This document shows, piece after piece, positions 55,340 through 64,000 of a stretch of DNA of 64,000 nucleotides. Within the stretch, counting starts at the first letter, position 1. Every line of letters begins with the position of its first letter. A program made the translations under genes and the position numbers. The stretch is taken from positions 13,466,501 through 13,530,500 of the forward strand of contig NC_083388.1 of the NCBI RefSeq assembly GCF_031755915.1. Reading direction: 5' to 3'. The notes below the pieces were generated by a model. It was not told the DNA's origin, made no database searches, and was given only the letters and a program-made list of their open reading frames with translations. Origin of the DNA: Ziziphus jujuba. Taxonomy: Eukaryota; Streptophyta; Magnoliopsida; Rosales; Rhamnaceae.

Positions 55340-56345
55340 TTAAGCTTGGAGACTACGCCACAATTAAAAATAGGGAAAGTGTTTTTAGATAGAGAAGTTC
55401 TTAGGATTTTATACCAAGGCTTTGAGTTGCTAAGAGGAGTTATTTATACCTAAGAATTCTCTTCCTCTCCTTCTTTACTCTTAGTTTCTAGCTTTTTTAT
55501 AGTAGAATTCTTGTTATTTTATAAAAGACAATGTTGAGATCTCTTAAATTCTATATTGTTCTTGTATTTAATGTTTTTGCTTCTATAAAATTATAGATCT
55601 TTGATAAAGGACCCGGACATAGATTGGATCATGTTTATTTATAGTTTGATTTCTCTCTAATTATTTGTGTTTCCTTAAATTAATTGAATAACAAAACTAA
55701 TTTGAATAAGAATTTGGTTAGGTGTTGTTTAGATTGACTAATTAGAACATGGATAAGCCTAACTTAGCAAATTGAGAACTAGAAAAATACAATCTAAGAG
55801 CTAATTCAAATTTGAGAACTTTTATGTTTTGGGTAACCTAAATCTTGGCTTAAATTGAGTTTGTGAGAACCGATTTGGCTTAGGAAATTGGAAGGGGATT
55901 TAATTGCATGGTAAATTAGTAGAATTAGGAAGATATTCCAATTTGAGTCAAATTTCCATATATCTTACTTACTTTGCGAGTTGGGTGAGTGAAATTAGAA
56001 GCCTTTTGTTGGTAATTGAATTGCAATTAATCATAAATAACCGAATTAAGTAGTCACATGCTTGGTTAAAATGAAGTTAGCATCCTAAAGCTTTTATTTG
56101 ATAAAGTTTAAAAACATTTGTGTGGTACTGATTTTATCTCTTTAGTTTCACATTTTACTTGCTCATTTTTAGAATTGTTCCTACATTTCTTGTATCAATT
56201 GTTCTTGGCAAAAAAATCTAGTACTTGGCGAAAATATTTAAAAAGAGCTAATAATCAATCCTCATAGAACGATACTCTTATTTACCTACCTTATTACTTG
56301 AGTGATCCGTGCACTTCTATGCACTTGCTAGAATTGAAACAATCA
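55340..56345 (+). repeat. Athila-like LTR G (inner part)
   Basis: Homologous to the F LTR in reverse complement: shared blocks include AAGAATTTGGTTAGGTGTTG, TTAGTAGAATTAGGAA and AGATCTTTGAT. The inner end CAATCA at 56345 is followed by a decayed tRNA-Asp primer site. The outer boundary is not resolved. Confidence 0.6.
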
Positions 56346-56350
56346 AGTTT

Positions 56351-56372
56351 TTGGCTTTATCGTTGAGAATTT
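56351..56372 (+). promoter_or_regulatory. Degenerate tRNA-Asp primer-binding site, element G
   Basis: TTGGCTTTATCGTTGAGAATTT occupies the place and spacing of TTGGCGCCGTTGCCGGGGATT in this lineage. Several changes make priming unlikely. Confidence 0.5.
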
Positions 56373-56651
56373 GAGTTGTGTTCAATCATCAATCACTAAC
56401 TTATTAACCACGGTGATTTATGAGATTTATACTCACTAATCTAGATTGTTCTAGATGAATTATTTGTTGATTCCTCAAGCTTTTACGCTATTTGATATGT
56501 TTTGTGCCATTTTCTAAAACAAGGTTTAAGGGTGGAATTTGGAGAATACTTTCTTGAAAATTTAAGTTTTTGTATATTGTGGAGCTATTTCTTGAGAACG
56601 AAATCAAAGAAGTGAAGAATTTCCATAAGAATGAAATGTTAGGGTGTGTAC
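56373..56651 (+). other. Leader remnant of element G
   Basis: Non-coding sequence after the G primer site; interrupted by the start of element H at 56652. No matching G sequence was recognised to the right of H. Confidence 0.45.
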
Positions 56652-57599
56652 TGATGAGGACATGACCAAGAGCCCTTCAAGATGGAACCCAGATCCACTT
56701 CAAATGTCTACAGGACTCATAACCCGAGCACGAGCAAAGGGATTGAAAGAGGCACTAAATGGTTTAATCCAAGAGGTGTTTTCAACCCAAGGAAGCAAGT
56801 TCATTAGTGAAGATGAACGAAAATTGGTCCATATGATTAGGATGGTGGATGCCAACATGAAAGAGAGTTTAATGCATGGACTTCTACAACTTGGTGATGT
56901 GGCATCATATGGTGACATGGCATCCAACTAAGCTTGGCCAAATTTTATAATTAGGAAAATATTAATTTTGATTTATGTTTTGATTGGATTTTGGCATGTT
57001 GCCTATTTACCTTCCTAATTTAGTTTTTACTAGGTTTTTAAATTACTTTCCTAATTTTATTAGAGTTGAATTGGTCAAAGAATTAAAGGTCATTCAAATT
57101 AGGAAACTAGGAGCTAAATTAAGTTTTCTAAACCTAACCATATTAGGTTACCTAAACCTAACCAATTTAGGTTTCCTAAACCTAATCACATTAGGTTTCC
57201 TAAACCTACCAAAATTAGGTTTCCTAAACCTAATTTTCGTCCATTATTATTCCACCTTTACTTTTAGTAAATTTAGGAAAGCCTTGTAATTTATTTTGCC
57301 TATTTAAAGGCACATAAGTCATGATGAATAAAGGGGAGATTACAATTTTGATTCAAAGTGAGAGTGATTCTATTGGTTCTTTAAGAACTATATCGAACTT
57401 TTTCAAGCTTTGTTTGTGGAGTTCAAATTTGACTTATCAATAGGTTATTCCGCACTTTATTGTGACGTCTTCACCATACCAAGGTTCTTACCTAAAATAT
57501 AGGTAACGGGTCGAGGTCTTCCATTGATAACTTGTAATTAGACAGTCTAATTCAATCTTTGTTACGGGTTTAGAGGCAGGTCGCTCTAGGTTCGTATCA
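56652..57599 (+). repeat. 5' LTR of element H (948 bp)
   Basis: It starts TGATGAGGACATGACC and ends CTAGGTTCGTATCA. It holds five 24-bp tandem units (57119-57237). The frame within 56644-56931 encodes the Pol tail (ITRARAKGLKEALNGLIQEV). Solo copies are at 22675-23493 and 53189-54075. Confidence 0.95.
57119..57237 (+). repeat. 24-bp tandem repeat in the H LTR, five units
   Basis: Units start at 57119, 57143, 57167, 57191 and 57215 (last one 23 bp), consensus TTAGGTTTCCTAAACCTAA plus a variable 5-base end. The 3' LTR has two units (62521-62567), solo LTR 22675-23493 about four, and solo LTR 53189-54075 one. Confidence 0.93.
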
Positions 57600-57602
57600 A
57601 TT

Positions 57603-57614
57603 TGGTATCAGAGC
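57603..57614 (+). promoter_or_regulatory. Primer-binding site of element H (initiator tRNA-Met)
   Basis: TGGTATCAGAGC, three bases after the LTR end. Perfect match to the 3' end complement of plant initiator tRNA-Met. Confidence 0.95.
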
Positions 57615-58593
57615 TAGTTTCTAATTACAGGTTTGATCTATCTCTTTCTTTTCTTTTGTTTCATTGTTTTCTTGGTTTTTTTTTTTTCATTTTTTTTATT
57701 CTGCAATCTTAGCATTTCATTGAGGTTACTTCTATCCTCATACATGTTCTGCATCTTAAAAAAATAAATAAATAAATAAAATAAAATTTCATTCCTTGTC
57801 AAATTAGGTTTTCCTTGTCTTACCGTATTTGTCTTTCCTAGTTTGTTGGTTGTCTTTTATCATTGTTCTTGTTAATTTGGTTGATGTTTCTTTGTTGTTT
57901 TAGTCTTCAATATTTGCATTCATATATTCAAGGAAAAAAAGAAAGAAAAGAAAAGAAAATTCGAACAGATATTAAAAAAAAAAATTTTGGTGTTGATCTT
58001 TGCTATTGCAGTTGTTTTATGTTGTGTGAGTGAAAAAAAAAATGAAAAAAAAATATTGTTCTTGTGGTTTGTGGCATTGAATTATTGAGATTTCAAGAGA
58101 AATCAGGTAGTGAAATTTTTTTAGCTGATTTGAGGAGTACCAAAAACAAGCCAAAATCAATACCGAAGATAAGGTTTGTTGAATATTCACTAATTCCATT
58201 TTGCAAATCTCATTCCAATTTGTTCCTCACATTCTAGTTTCTTTTGTTCTCTCTAAATTTCTTGTTGAGCTTTCATATTTGCCTTTTTCTTGTTACTTTT
58301 CATTTTATTTGTCTTGCAGCCTTATTTTCATAACTGTTTGGTAGGTTTATTTGGATTGTTATTTGCTAGTTTGTTTTAGTTTGAAATTAGTTTACAAAGA
58401 ACAAAATAGAATTACTAGAGTGGTAAAAGGCAAGAGAGGTGAGAATTATAGAGGGTAAAAGCCGAACTATAACTAGCGTACAAACACGAGTGACCTTGAA
58501 TTTGAGGGAGACACATGAGGGAGTGTTGTGAGGCCTTTCTTTTTGCTAACAAATTTTGTAGAAATATCATGTCACAAGACAAGCAAAGAAAGC
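57615..58593 (+). other. Leader of element H
   Basis: About 980 bp of non-coding leader with T runs (57680-57696) and A runs (58022-58052). Upstream in-frame ATGs exist (one at 58528), but sequence similarity to other Gag starts begins at 58594. Confidence 0.7.
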
Positions 58594-59682
58594 ATGGGTG
58601 AAACTCCAGGTGTGGCTTATCCGAAGTTATACATTCAAGCCATGGTGGGAGAACTTCAAAGAGCACTACGGTTGGAGATGGGGCAAATCCATGATAGGTT
58701 GGATAGGATGGAATCATCAATCCAAACACCGCAGCCACAACCTCCACAAAGGTTTGTTCATGGACATGGTAGAGGAAGAAATACTCCAAGAAGGGAAGAA
58801 TGGGAACGTGTGGGAGATGACTATGAGGAAGAAAAGGAAGACATCGGTTCGTGAACCAACCAACTCCGTGGGAGAGAGAGGTTAGACCGAGGCAGTGACT
58901 ATGGAGGAATTAAGATGAAAATACCATTATTCCAAGGTAAAAGTGATCCAGAAGCATATCTCGAGTGGGAGAAGAGGATTGAGATGGTATTTGATTGTCA
59001 GAACTACTACGAGGCAAAAAAGGTGAAATTAGCTGCTGTTGAATTCAGGGACTATGCTATTGGATGGTGGGGCAAAGAGACAATTTCTAGGAGGTGAGCA
59101 GGACAAAGACCTATAGATACATGGGAGGAGATGAAGGCTTTGATGAGGAAGCGTTTTGTACCTAACCATTACTATAGGAGTATTTTTCAGAAATTACAAA
59201 TCTTGTCTCAAGGAAATAGAAGTGTGGAGGACTACTATAAGGAGATGCAATTCCTTATGATGAAGGCTAATGTTGAGGAGGATAGGGAGGCTACAATGGC
59301 ACGTTTCTTGGTTGGTTTGAATAGGGAAATAGCAAATCAAGTGGACTTGCACCATTATGTGGAGATTGAGGAGATGATGCACACGGCCATCAAAGTAGAG
59401 CAACAACTCAAGAGGAGGGGTACCACAAGACCTAGTATTGATCAACACATCGGGAAAGCAAGCCCATCCATATGGAAACCAAATCACCTCAAGTTTGAAA
59501 ATAAAGCCACCACACGGCCTAAATTCGAAGTTAAGGCCGAACCATCCTCATCTAAGGAAGTAAGTAAATCCGATTTATCTTCAACTAGAAATCGAGATAT
59601 CATGTGCTTTAAATGTCAAGGCAGGGGTCATATTGCAAGTCAATGTCCTAATAAGAGGGTCATGGTGATTCGGGAAAGTTGA
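58594..59682 (+). pseudogene. Gag of element H (two internal TGA stops)
   Basis: The start MGETPGVAYPKLYIQAMVGE at 58594 is chosen because a coiled-coil-like QAMVGELQRALRLEMGQIHD segment follows, as in family Gags. An Arg/Gly-rich part is next, then the Gag core (FQGKSDPEAYLEWEKRIEMV and, later, FLVGLNREIANQVDL), and an intact zinc knuckle CFKCQGRGHIASQC at 59604-59646. In-frame TGA codons at 58852 and 59095 interrupt it, and the TGA at 59680 separates it from protease. The frame is otherwise continuous into pol, so Gag and Pol share one ORF. Confidence 0.9.
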
Positions 59683-60573
59683 GACATTGAAACTGAAGAA
59701 GAAGAGTCGGACAATGAATCCATTCCACCATTGCAGGACGTTGGTGATGAAGATGAAGAAGATTATATGTATCCAATTGGAGGGGACTTGTCATTGGTTA
59801 CTAGAAGAGCTTTAACTGTGTATAAAAATGAGAAGGAAGTGCAACGAGAGAACATCTTTCATACCAGGTGCAAAGTCAAGGATAAGGTATGTAGTATGAT
59901 TATTGATGGAGGAAGTTGTATGAATGTTGCTAGTCTTACTATGGTTGAAAAGCTAGGTTTACCCACTATGAAGCATCTAGAACCATATAAGCTACAATGG
60001 CTTAATGATTGTGGAGAGTTGAAGGTGAATAGGCATCATGGTCGAACTAATAAGGTTGTTTTCAATTTCAAGGGTAAACGAGTGGTGCTTATGCCGATGT
60101 CTCCTAAACAAGTTTTTGATGATCAATTGGCTTTACAAAGGCGGAAAGAAGCTGAACAACAACACAATCAAACTATATCCAACCACCAAGAGAAGAAAAA
60201 GAGTGGTGAGGATGAGAGTGTGAGTGAAAAGGAAAAGAAAAGTTGTGGAAAGAAAAAAGAGAGTTTTTATGCAAAACAGAGTGAGATGAAAAAGCTTTTT
60301 TGTTGTAGGAAGCCTATGATTGTAATGATGTACAAAGAAGCATATATGAATCATTTAACTAACCCTGATGAATATGTTTTGCCTAGTTCTATTGTTTCTC
60401 TTTTGCAGCAGTTCAATGATGTCTTTCCCGAGGAGATTCCAAGTGGGTTACCACCGATTAGAGGGATCAAACATCAAATTGATTTTGTTCCGGGATCAAC
60501 AATTCCAAACCGGTCGGCTTATAGGAGTAATCCAAAGGAGACAAAGGAACTTCAAAAGCAGGTGACGATTTGA
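59683..60573 (+). pseudogene. Protease and RT start of element H
   Basis: In the same frame as gag: an acidic linker, LSLVTRRALTVYKNEKEVQ, and protease ICSMIIDGGSCMNVASLTMVE-like sequence with Asp-Gly-Gly at the active site. An in-frame deletion of roughly 45-50 codons removes the flap and GRPWQFD region: LKVNR is followed at once by HHGRTNKVVFNFKGKR. A Lys/Glu-rich linker and the RT approach (FNDVFPEEIPSGLPPIRGIK) follow, ending at KETKELQKQV. The frame then meets a TGA, because everything up to the Pol tail is deleted out of frame. Confidence 0.87.
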
Positions 60574-60588
60574 GGACAAATCCTTTTC

Positions 60589-60601
60589 AAGAGGAGGGGA
60601 A
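60589..60601 (+). promoter_or_regulatory. Polypurine tract of element H
   Basis: AAGAGGAGGGGAA immediately before TGATGAGGACATG. Preceded by the remnant of the Pol tail (DLRTNPFQEEGN in another frame), which shows that the integrase end is present and the centre of pol is missing. Confidence 0.9.
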
Positions 60602-61067
60602 TGATGAGGACATGACCAAGAGCCCTTCAAGATAGAGCCTAGATCCACTTCAGATGTCTACAGGACCCATAACCCGAGCACGAGCAAAAAGATTGAAAGA
60701 GGCACTAAATGGTTTAATCCAAGAGGTGTTTTCAACCCAAGGAAGCAAGTTCATTAGTGAAGATGAACTAAAATTGGTCCATATGATTGGGATGGTGGAT
60801 GCCAACGTGAAAGAGAGTGTAACGCATGGACGTCTACAACATGGTGATGTGGCATCATATGGTGACATGGCATCCAACTAAGCTTGGCCAAATTTTATAA
60901 TTAGGAAAATATTAATTTTTATTTATGTTTTGATTGGATTTTGGCATGTTGCCTATTTGCCTTCCTAATTTAGTTTTTATTAGGTTTTTAAATTACTTTC
61001 CTAATTTTATTAGAGTTGAATTGTTCAAAGTATTGAAGGCCATTCAAATTAGGAAACTAGGAGCTAA
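60602..61067 (+). repeat. Right LTR of element H, first part
   Basis: Collinear with 56652-57117 and over 95% alike by eye. The Pol-tail frame (60654-60881, GPITRARAKRLKEALNGLIQ) is open. The match ends after AGGAGCTAA (61059-61067), the same nine bases that restart the LTR at 62511. Confidence 0.92.
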
Positions 61068-61559
61068 TATCGTCACTCTATTCCTAGGTTAGATGATATG
61101 GTTGATGAATTGTATGGTGCATGCATGTTTTCAAAAATTGATCTTAAGAGTGGTTATCATCAAATTCGCATGAAGGAAGGTGATGGATGGAAAATAGCAT
61201 TTAAAACAAAGCATGATTTGTATGAGTGGTTGGTTATGCCATTTGGGTTAGCTAATGCCCCTAATACTTTCATGGGACTTATGAATCATGTTTTGCGTGC
61301 TTACACTGGAAAATTTGTGGTTGTGTACTTTGATGATATCCTTATATATATTAGGAGTTTAGAAGAGCATGTAGGGCATCTTAGGTTAGTTTTAGATGTT
61401 CTTAGGAAAGAAAGACTTTATGCCAATCTTAAAAAGTGTGACTTTTGTAAATCTGAGTTTGTGTTTCTAGGCTTTGTGATTAGTGCTGCAGGTATCAAAG
61501 TTGATCAAGAGAAGTTGAAAGCCATTCAAGAGTGGCCCACGCCAACTAGTATCACCTAA
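61068..61559 (+). pseudogene. RT fragment located inside the H right LTR
   Basis: It begins abruptly at [17 protein letters not shown], followed by [37 protein letters not shown] and the intact catalytic [10 protein letters not shown]. The thumb reads [20 protein letters not shown] and [16 protein letters not shown], ending at a TAA after PTPTSIT. The RT N-terminal 50 or so residues are absent both here and at 60573. The fragment is in a different frame from the upstream gag-protease ORF. Confidence 0.9.
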
Positions 61560-62275
61560 GTTAGAAACTTCCATGGTTTGGCTAGTTTCTATTGAAAGTT
61601 TGTTAAAGATTTTAGTACTATTGCTGCACCTTTGACAGAGGTTATTAAGAAGAGTGTAGGTTTTCAATGGGGAAAAGCTCAAGAAAGGTCTTGTAATTTG
61701 TTAGAAGAAAAACTAACAAATGCTAACTTTTCCAAAACTTTTAAGATTGAATGTGATGCATCAAGAATAGGTATAGGTGCTGTTTTGATGCAGGAGGGAA
61801 AACCAATTGCTTATTTCAGTGAAAAGCTAAGTGGGGCTGCCTTAAACAACCCAACTTATGATAAACAGCTATATGCATTGGTTAGAGCATTGGAGACATG
61901 GCAGCACTACTTATGGCCTAAAGCGTTTGTGATTCACATAGATCATAAGTCGTTGAAGCACATAAAGGGGCAAGGAAAGCTTAATAGGCGCCATGGCAAG
62001 TGGATAGAATTTGTTGAAACATTTCACTATGTTATTCGCTACAAGCAAGGTAAGGAAAATATTGTAGCTGATGTATTATCCCGCAGGTATGTATTACTTA
62101 CTTTGGATGCTAAATTACTTAGTTTTGAACAAATTAAAGAATTATATGCTTTAGATCATGACTGTGGTGAAATTTACAAATTTTGTGAAAGGCATGCTGA
62201 GGGAAAGTTTTATAGATTTGAAGGATTTTTGTTTAGGGAAAATAAACTGTGTGCCAAGTTGTTTTTTGCGTGATT
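61560..62275 (+). pseudogene. RNase H and integrase N-terminus inside the H right LTR
   Basis: After two stops the frame from 61632 reads [20 protein letters not shown] with the first catalytic Asp, [20 protein letters not shown] where the catalytic Glu position reads Gln, [11 protein letters not shown] with an Asp, and [12 protein letters not shown] with the last Asp. Integrase N-terminal sequence follows ([33 protein letters not shown]). It ends at a TGA near 62271. Confidence 0.87.
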
Positions 62276-62510
62276 TACTTGTTAGAGAATCTCATAGTGG
62301 GGGATTAATGGGACCCTTTGGAATAGCTAAAACCTTAGCTTTTGTGATAGATGCATTAAATGTAAGCAATCTAAATCATGGCTGCAACCACATGGGTTGT
62401 ACATGCCACTTCCTATACCTAACCCCCCTTGGGTAGATATTTCTGTGGACTTTGTTTTAGGGTTTCTTAGAACAAGAAAAGGTAGGGATTCGATCTTTAT
62501 CGTTGTGGAT
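62276..62510 (+). pseudogene. Integrase zinc domain and core start inside the H right LTR
   Basis: Broken frames give [20 protein letters not shown], a CIKCKQSKS zinc-domain end, [21 protein letters not shown] with the first catalytic Asp of the core, and FIVVDR. Coding similarity ends at GTGGAT; the next bases AGGAGCTAA are LTR. The second Asp and the Glu of the core are not present. Confidence 0.85.
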
Positions 62511-62926
62511 AGGAGCTAAATTAGGTTTCCTAAACCTAACCACATTAGGTTTCCTAAACCTAATTTTCATCCATTATTATTCCACCTTTACTTTTAACAA
62601 ATTTATGAAAGTGTTGTAATTTATTTTGCCTATTTAAAGGCACATAAGTCATGAATAAAGGGGAGATTACAATTTTGATTCAAAGTGAGAGTGATTCTCT
62701 TGGTTCTCTAAGAACTATATCGAATTTTTTCAACCTTTGTTTGTGGAGTTCAAATTTGACTTATCAATATGTTATTCCGCACACTATTGTGGCATCTTCA
62801 CCATACCAAGGTTCTTACCTTAAATTAGGTAACGGGTCGAGGTCTTCCATTGATAACTTGTAATTAGACGGTCTAATTCAATCTTTGTTACGAGGTTTAG
62901 AGGCCGCTCGCTCTAAGTTCGTATCA
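62511..62926 (+). repeat. Right LTR of element H, second part
   Basis: Resumes the LTR at AGGAGCTAA and continues collinearly with 57109-57599 to CTAAGTTCGTATCA, with two 24-bp units instead of five. It is followed directly by element I LTR sequence, with no primer site. Confidence 0.92.
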
Positions 62927-63865
62927 CAAGTGGTGGAAGCCGGTACGAACCTGGGTAGCGGTTTTTGAGCATTTATGGATTCCAGGTTGTGGGAAATGGG
63001 TTCAGATATTCTTGAATTCACTTGATGTCACTAAGAAGTCATGGGAACTGGTCAAGACCGAAGTTTTATGGGTCATTTAAATGGTGTGCACATGAGAGAG
63101 AAAATGGCCGGTTTTTGCTATATTATTTGCTGGCTTTAGTTTGTTTTCTGAGGTGGCTCTTTCTCTTTCCTCCAAGAAAAGGGCAGCGTGTGGGACTCCA
63201 TAATAATCTTATTTGGCATCCTAAAAAGCATGTAGAAGCTGATTTGGATCTCAAAGTGGTCAAAGATTGGTCAAAATCAACTTAGGCAAAAAGCTAGTAT
63301 TTTAGTTCCCTAATTTGATTTCTACTTTTTGTTTTAGGAAATTATTTTTACTTTTGGTGTCTATTTATGTATTTGCTGGACAAATTGATTTAGAAAAATT
63401 AATATTTTATTATTTTAATTGCAAATTAATTAATTTCTAATTCCAAAATAAAGGAATTAATTAATTAAAAACTAGACTTAGGAAAGTAGTGAAATTCGAC
63501 CACCATGATGTTTGCTAATGTTGGCCGGTCTTTGCCCTAGAGTTTTAGGGTTTATTTGTGACTTTGTAGACTATTTAAAGGCATATTTCTCAATAATAAT
63601 ACAGCTTGAATTTTATACAGAAATTTATTTGTAAGATTGAATTCGGTTTGTTCTCTTGGAATACCTTAAACACCATTAGTGAATGACTGTTTTAGTTTTG
63701 ACTTATCAATATAACATCCATCACCTATTGTGGTGTCTTCAATATATACCAAGATTTCTAATCATAGGTTGGTCAGGGGTCAAGGTGACCATTAGAACTC
63801 GAACTTAATTAGATCCGGGCTAATATCATATGGGTTTAGGCGCAGGTCGTCCTAGGTTCATATCA
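62927..63865 (+). repeat. 5' LTR of element I, truncated (939 bp)
   Basis: Collinear with the later four fifths of 18835-19929 (for example GATTTGGATCTCAAAGTGGT and TATTTGCTGGACAAATTGATT have counterparts). It ends CCTAGGTTCATATCA. Loss of the left end and the abrupt start at CAAGTGGTGGAAG show a rearrangement with H. Confidence 0.85.
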
Positions 63866-63867
63866 TT

Positions 63868-63879
63868 TGGTATCAGAGC
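63868..63879 (+). promoter_or_regulatory. Primer-binding site of element I (initiator tRNA-Met)
   Basis: TGGTATCAGAGC, two bases after the LTR end; identical to the site of element H. The leader to 64000 is non-coding. Confidence 0.95.
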
Positions 63880-64000
63880 CGAATTTTGTTTAGATTTGAT
63901 CTATCTTTATTTGCTTTCTTTGTTTTTGTGTTAATCTGCAATTTTAGCATTAGGTTAAGGTTGCTTCTATCATCATACACGCTCTGCATATTTTTCAAAA

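Larger units (their letters stand above)
56652..62926 (+). mobile_element. Ty3/gypsy element H with chimeric right LTR
   Basis: 5' LTR 56652-57599, intact primer site 57603-57614, leader, gag, protease and start of RT in one frame (58594-60573), polypurine tract, right LTR 60602-61067 continued at 62511-62926. The right LTR is split by an RT-RNase H-integrase fragment (61068-62510). The flanks TGTAC (56647-56651) and CAAGT (62927-62931) do not match, so the two ends may come from different events. The Pol tail and primer place it in the same branch as A, B and I, but it has its own LTR family. Confidence 0.88.
62927..64000 (+). mobile_element. Ty3/gypsy element I, 5' end only
   Basis: A 5'-truncated family 1 LTR (62927-63865), intact primer site (63868-63879) and leader running off the right edge. 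No coding sequence is reached. The first ~170 bp of the LTR, including the start of the Pol-tail region, are missing at the junction with H. Confidence 0.85.

Noticed and set aside
58615..58789. Antisense frame opposite H gag (58415-58789)
   Set aside because: Shadow of the gag frame; no motif of its own.
1..64000. CRISPR array, rRNA or tRNA genes, bacterial operon features
   Set aside because: No regularly spaced repeats, no rRNA-like sequence and no full tRNA cloverleaf seen; primer-binding sites are complements of tRNA ends only.

Overview
This window looks like repeat-dense, AT-rich nuclear DNA of a flowering plant, probably a eudicot. The evidence is the set of LTR retrotransposons: Ty3/gypsy elements with an initiator-tRNA-Met primer site, Athila/Tat-like Ty3 elements with a tRNA-Asp primer site, and Ty1/copia elements. 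All carry plant-type gag, protease, reverse transcriptase (RT), RNase H and integrase signatures. I see no intact host protein gene, rRNA, tRNA or CRISPR array, and the species cannot be named from this sequence. Element letters used below (A, B, B2, C, D, E, F, G, H, I, Cop1) are local labels.

Layout, left half. Positions 1-4237 hold a minus-strand Ty3 element A (5' LTR, decayed primer site, gag, protease) that runs off the left edge. It sits in the gag gene of an older plus-strand Ty3 element B (4238-4428, resuming at 16848). Into the same gag gene a Ty1/copia element, Cop1 (4429-16847, minus), inserted with a perfect GAATT target duplication. Into the copia pol gene a 6.96-kb Athila/Tat-type element C (7409-14368, minus) inserted with a perfect TCCAT duplication. 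C is the youngest and cleanest element here: its two 1741-bp LTRs are nearly identical, yet it has no pol and only one short ORF with a duplicated zinc knuckle. B ends in an LTR (18835-19929) that also serves as the left LTR of a second decayed internal region, B2, whose right LTR (22510-24463) carries an inverted solo LTR (22675-23493).

Middle. Positions 24464-30357 contain an Athila-like ruin F with an edge duplicated as a 445-bp tandem repeat reaching 31122. Positions 31123-34535 are the least repetitive stretch: TA microsatellites, a foldback MITE and no recognised gene. A decayed copia element E (34536-38833) then abuts a decayed Athila/Tat element D (38834-about 45810). A solo LTR of the C family (43071-44812) interrupts D.

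Right. Three more solo LTRs with target duplications (46028-47154, 49686-50802, 53189-54075) are separated by AT-rich DNA and a Tat/Ogre-like RT fragment. An Athila-like LTR G (55340-56345) is followed by Ty3 element H (56652-62926). H's right LTR is split by a 1.44-kb RT-RNase H-integrase fragment, nearly the same part missing from its internal region. A further Ty3 element I starts at 62927 and runs off the right edge.

None of these elements appears autonomous now: stops, frameshifts, lost catalytic residues and internal deletions are widespread. The biology on show is nested insertion, LTR-LTR recombination leaving solo LTRs, internal deletion and chimera formation. The two most interesting items are the short-ORF non-autonomous family C and the H LTR with pol inside it. 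I found nothing I would claim as a new functional system beyond these.
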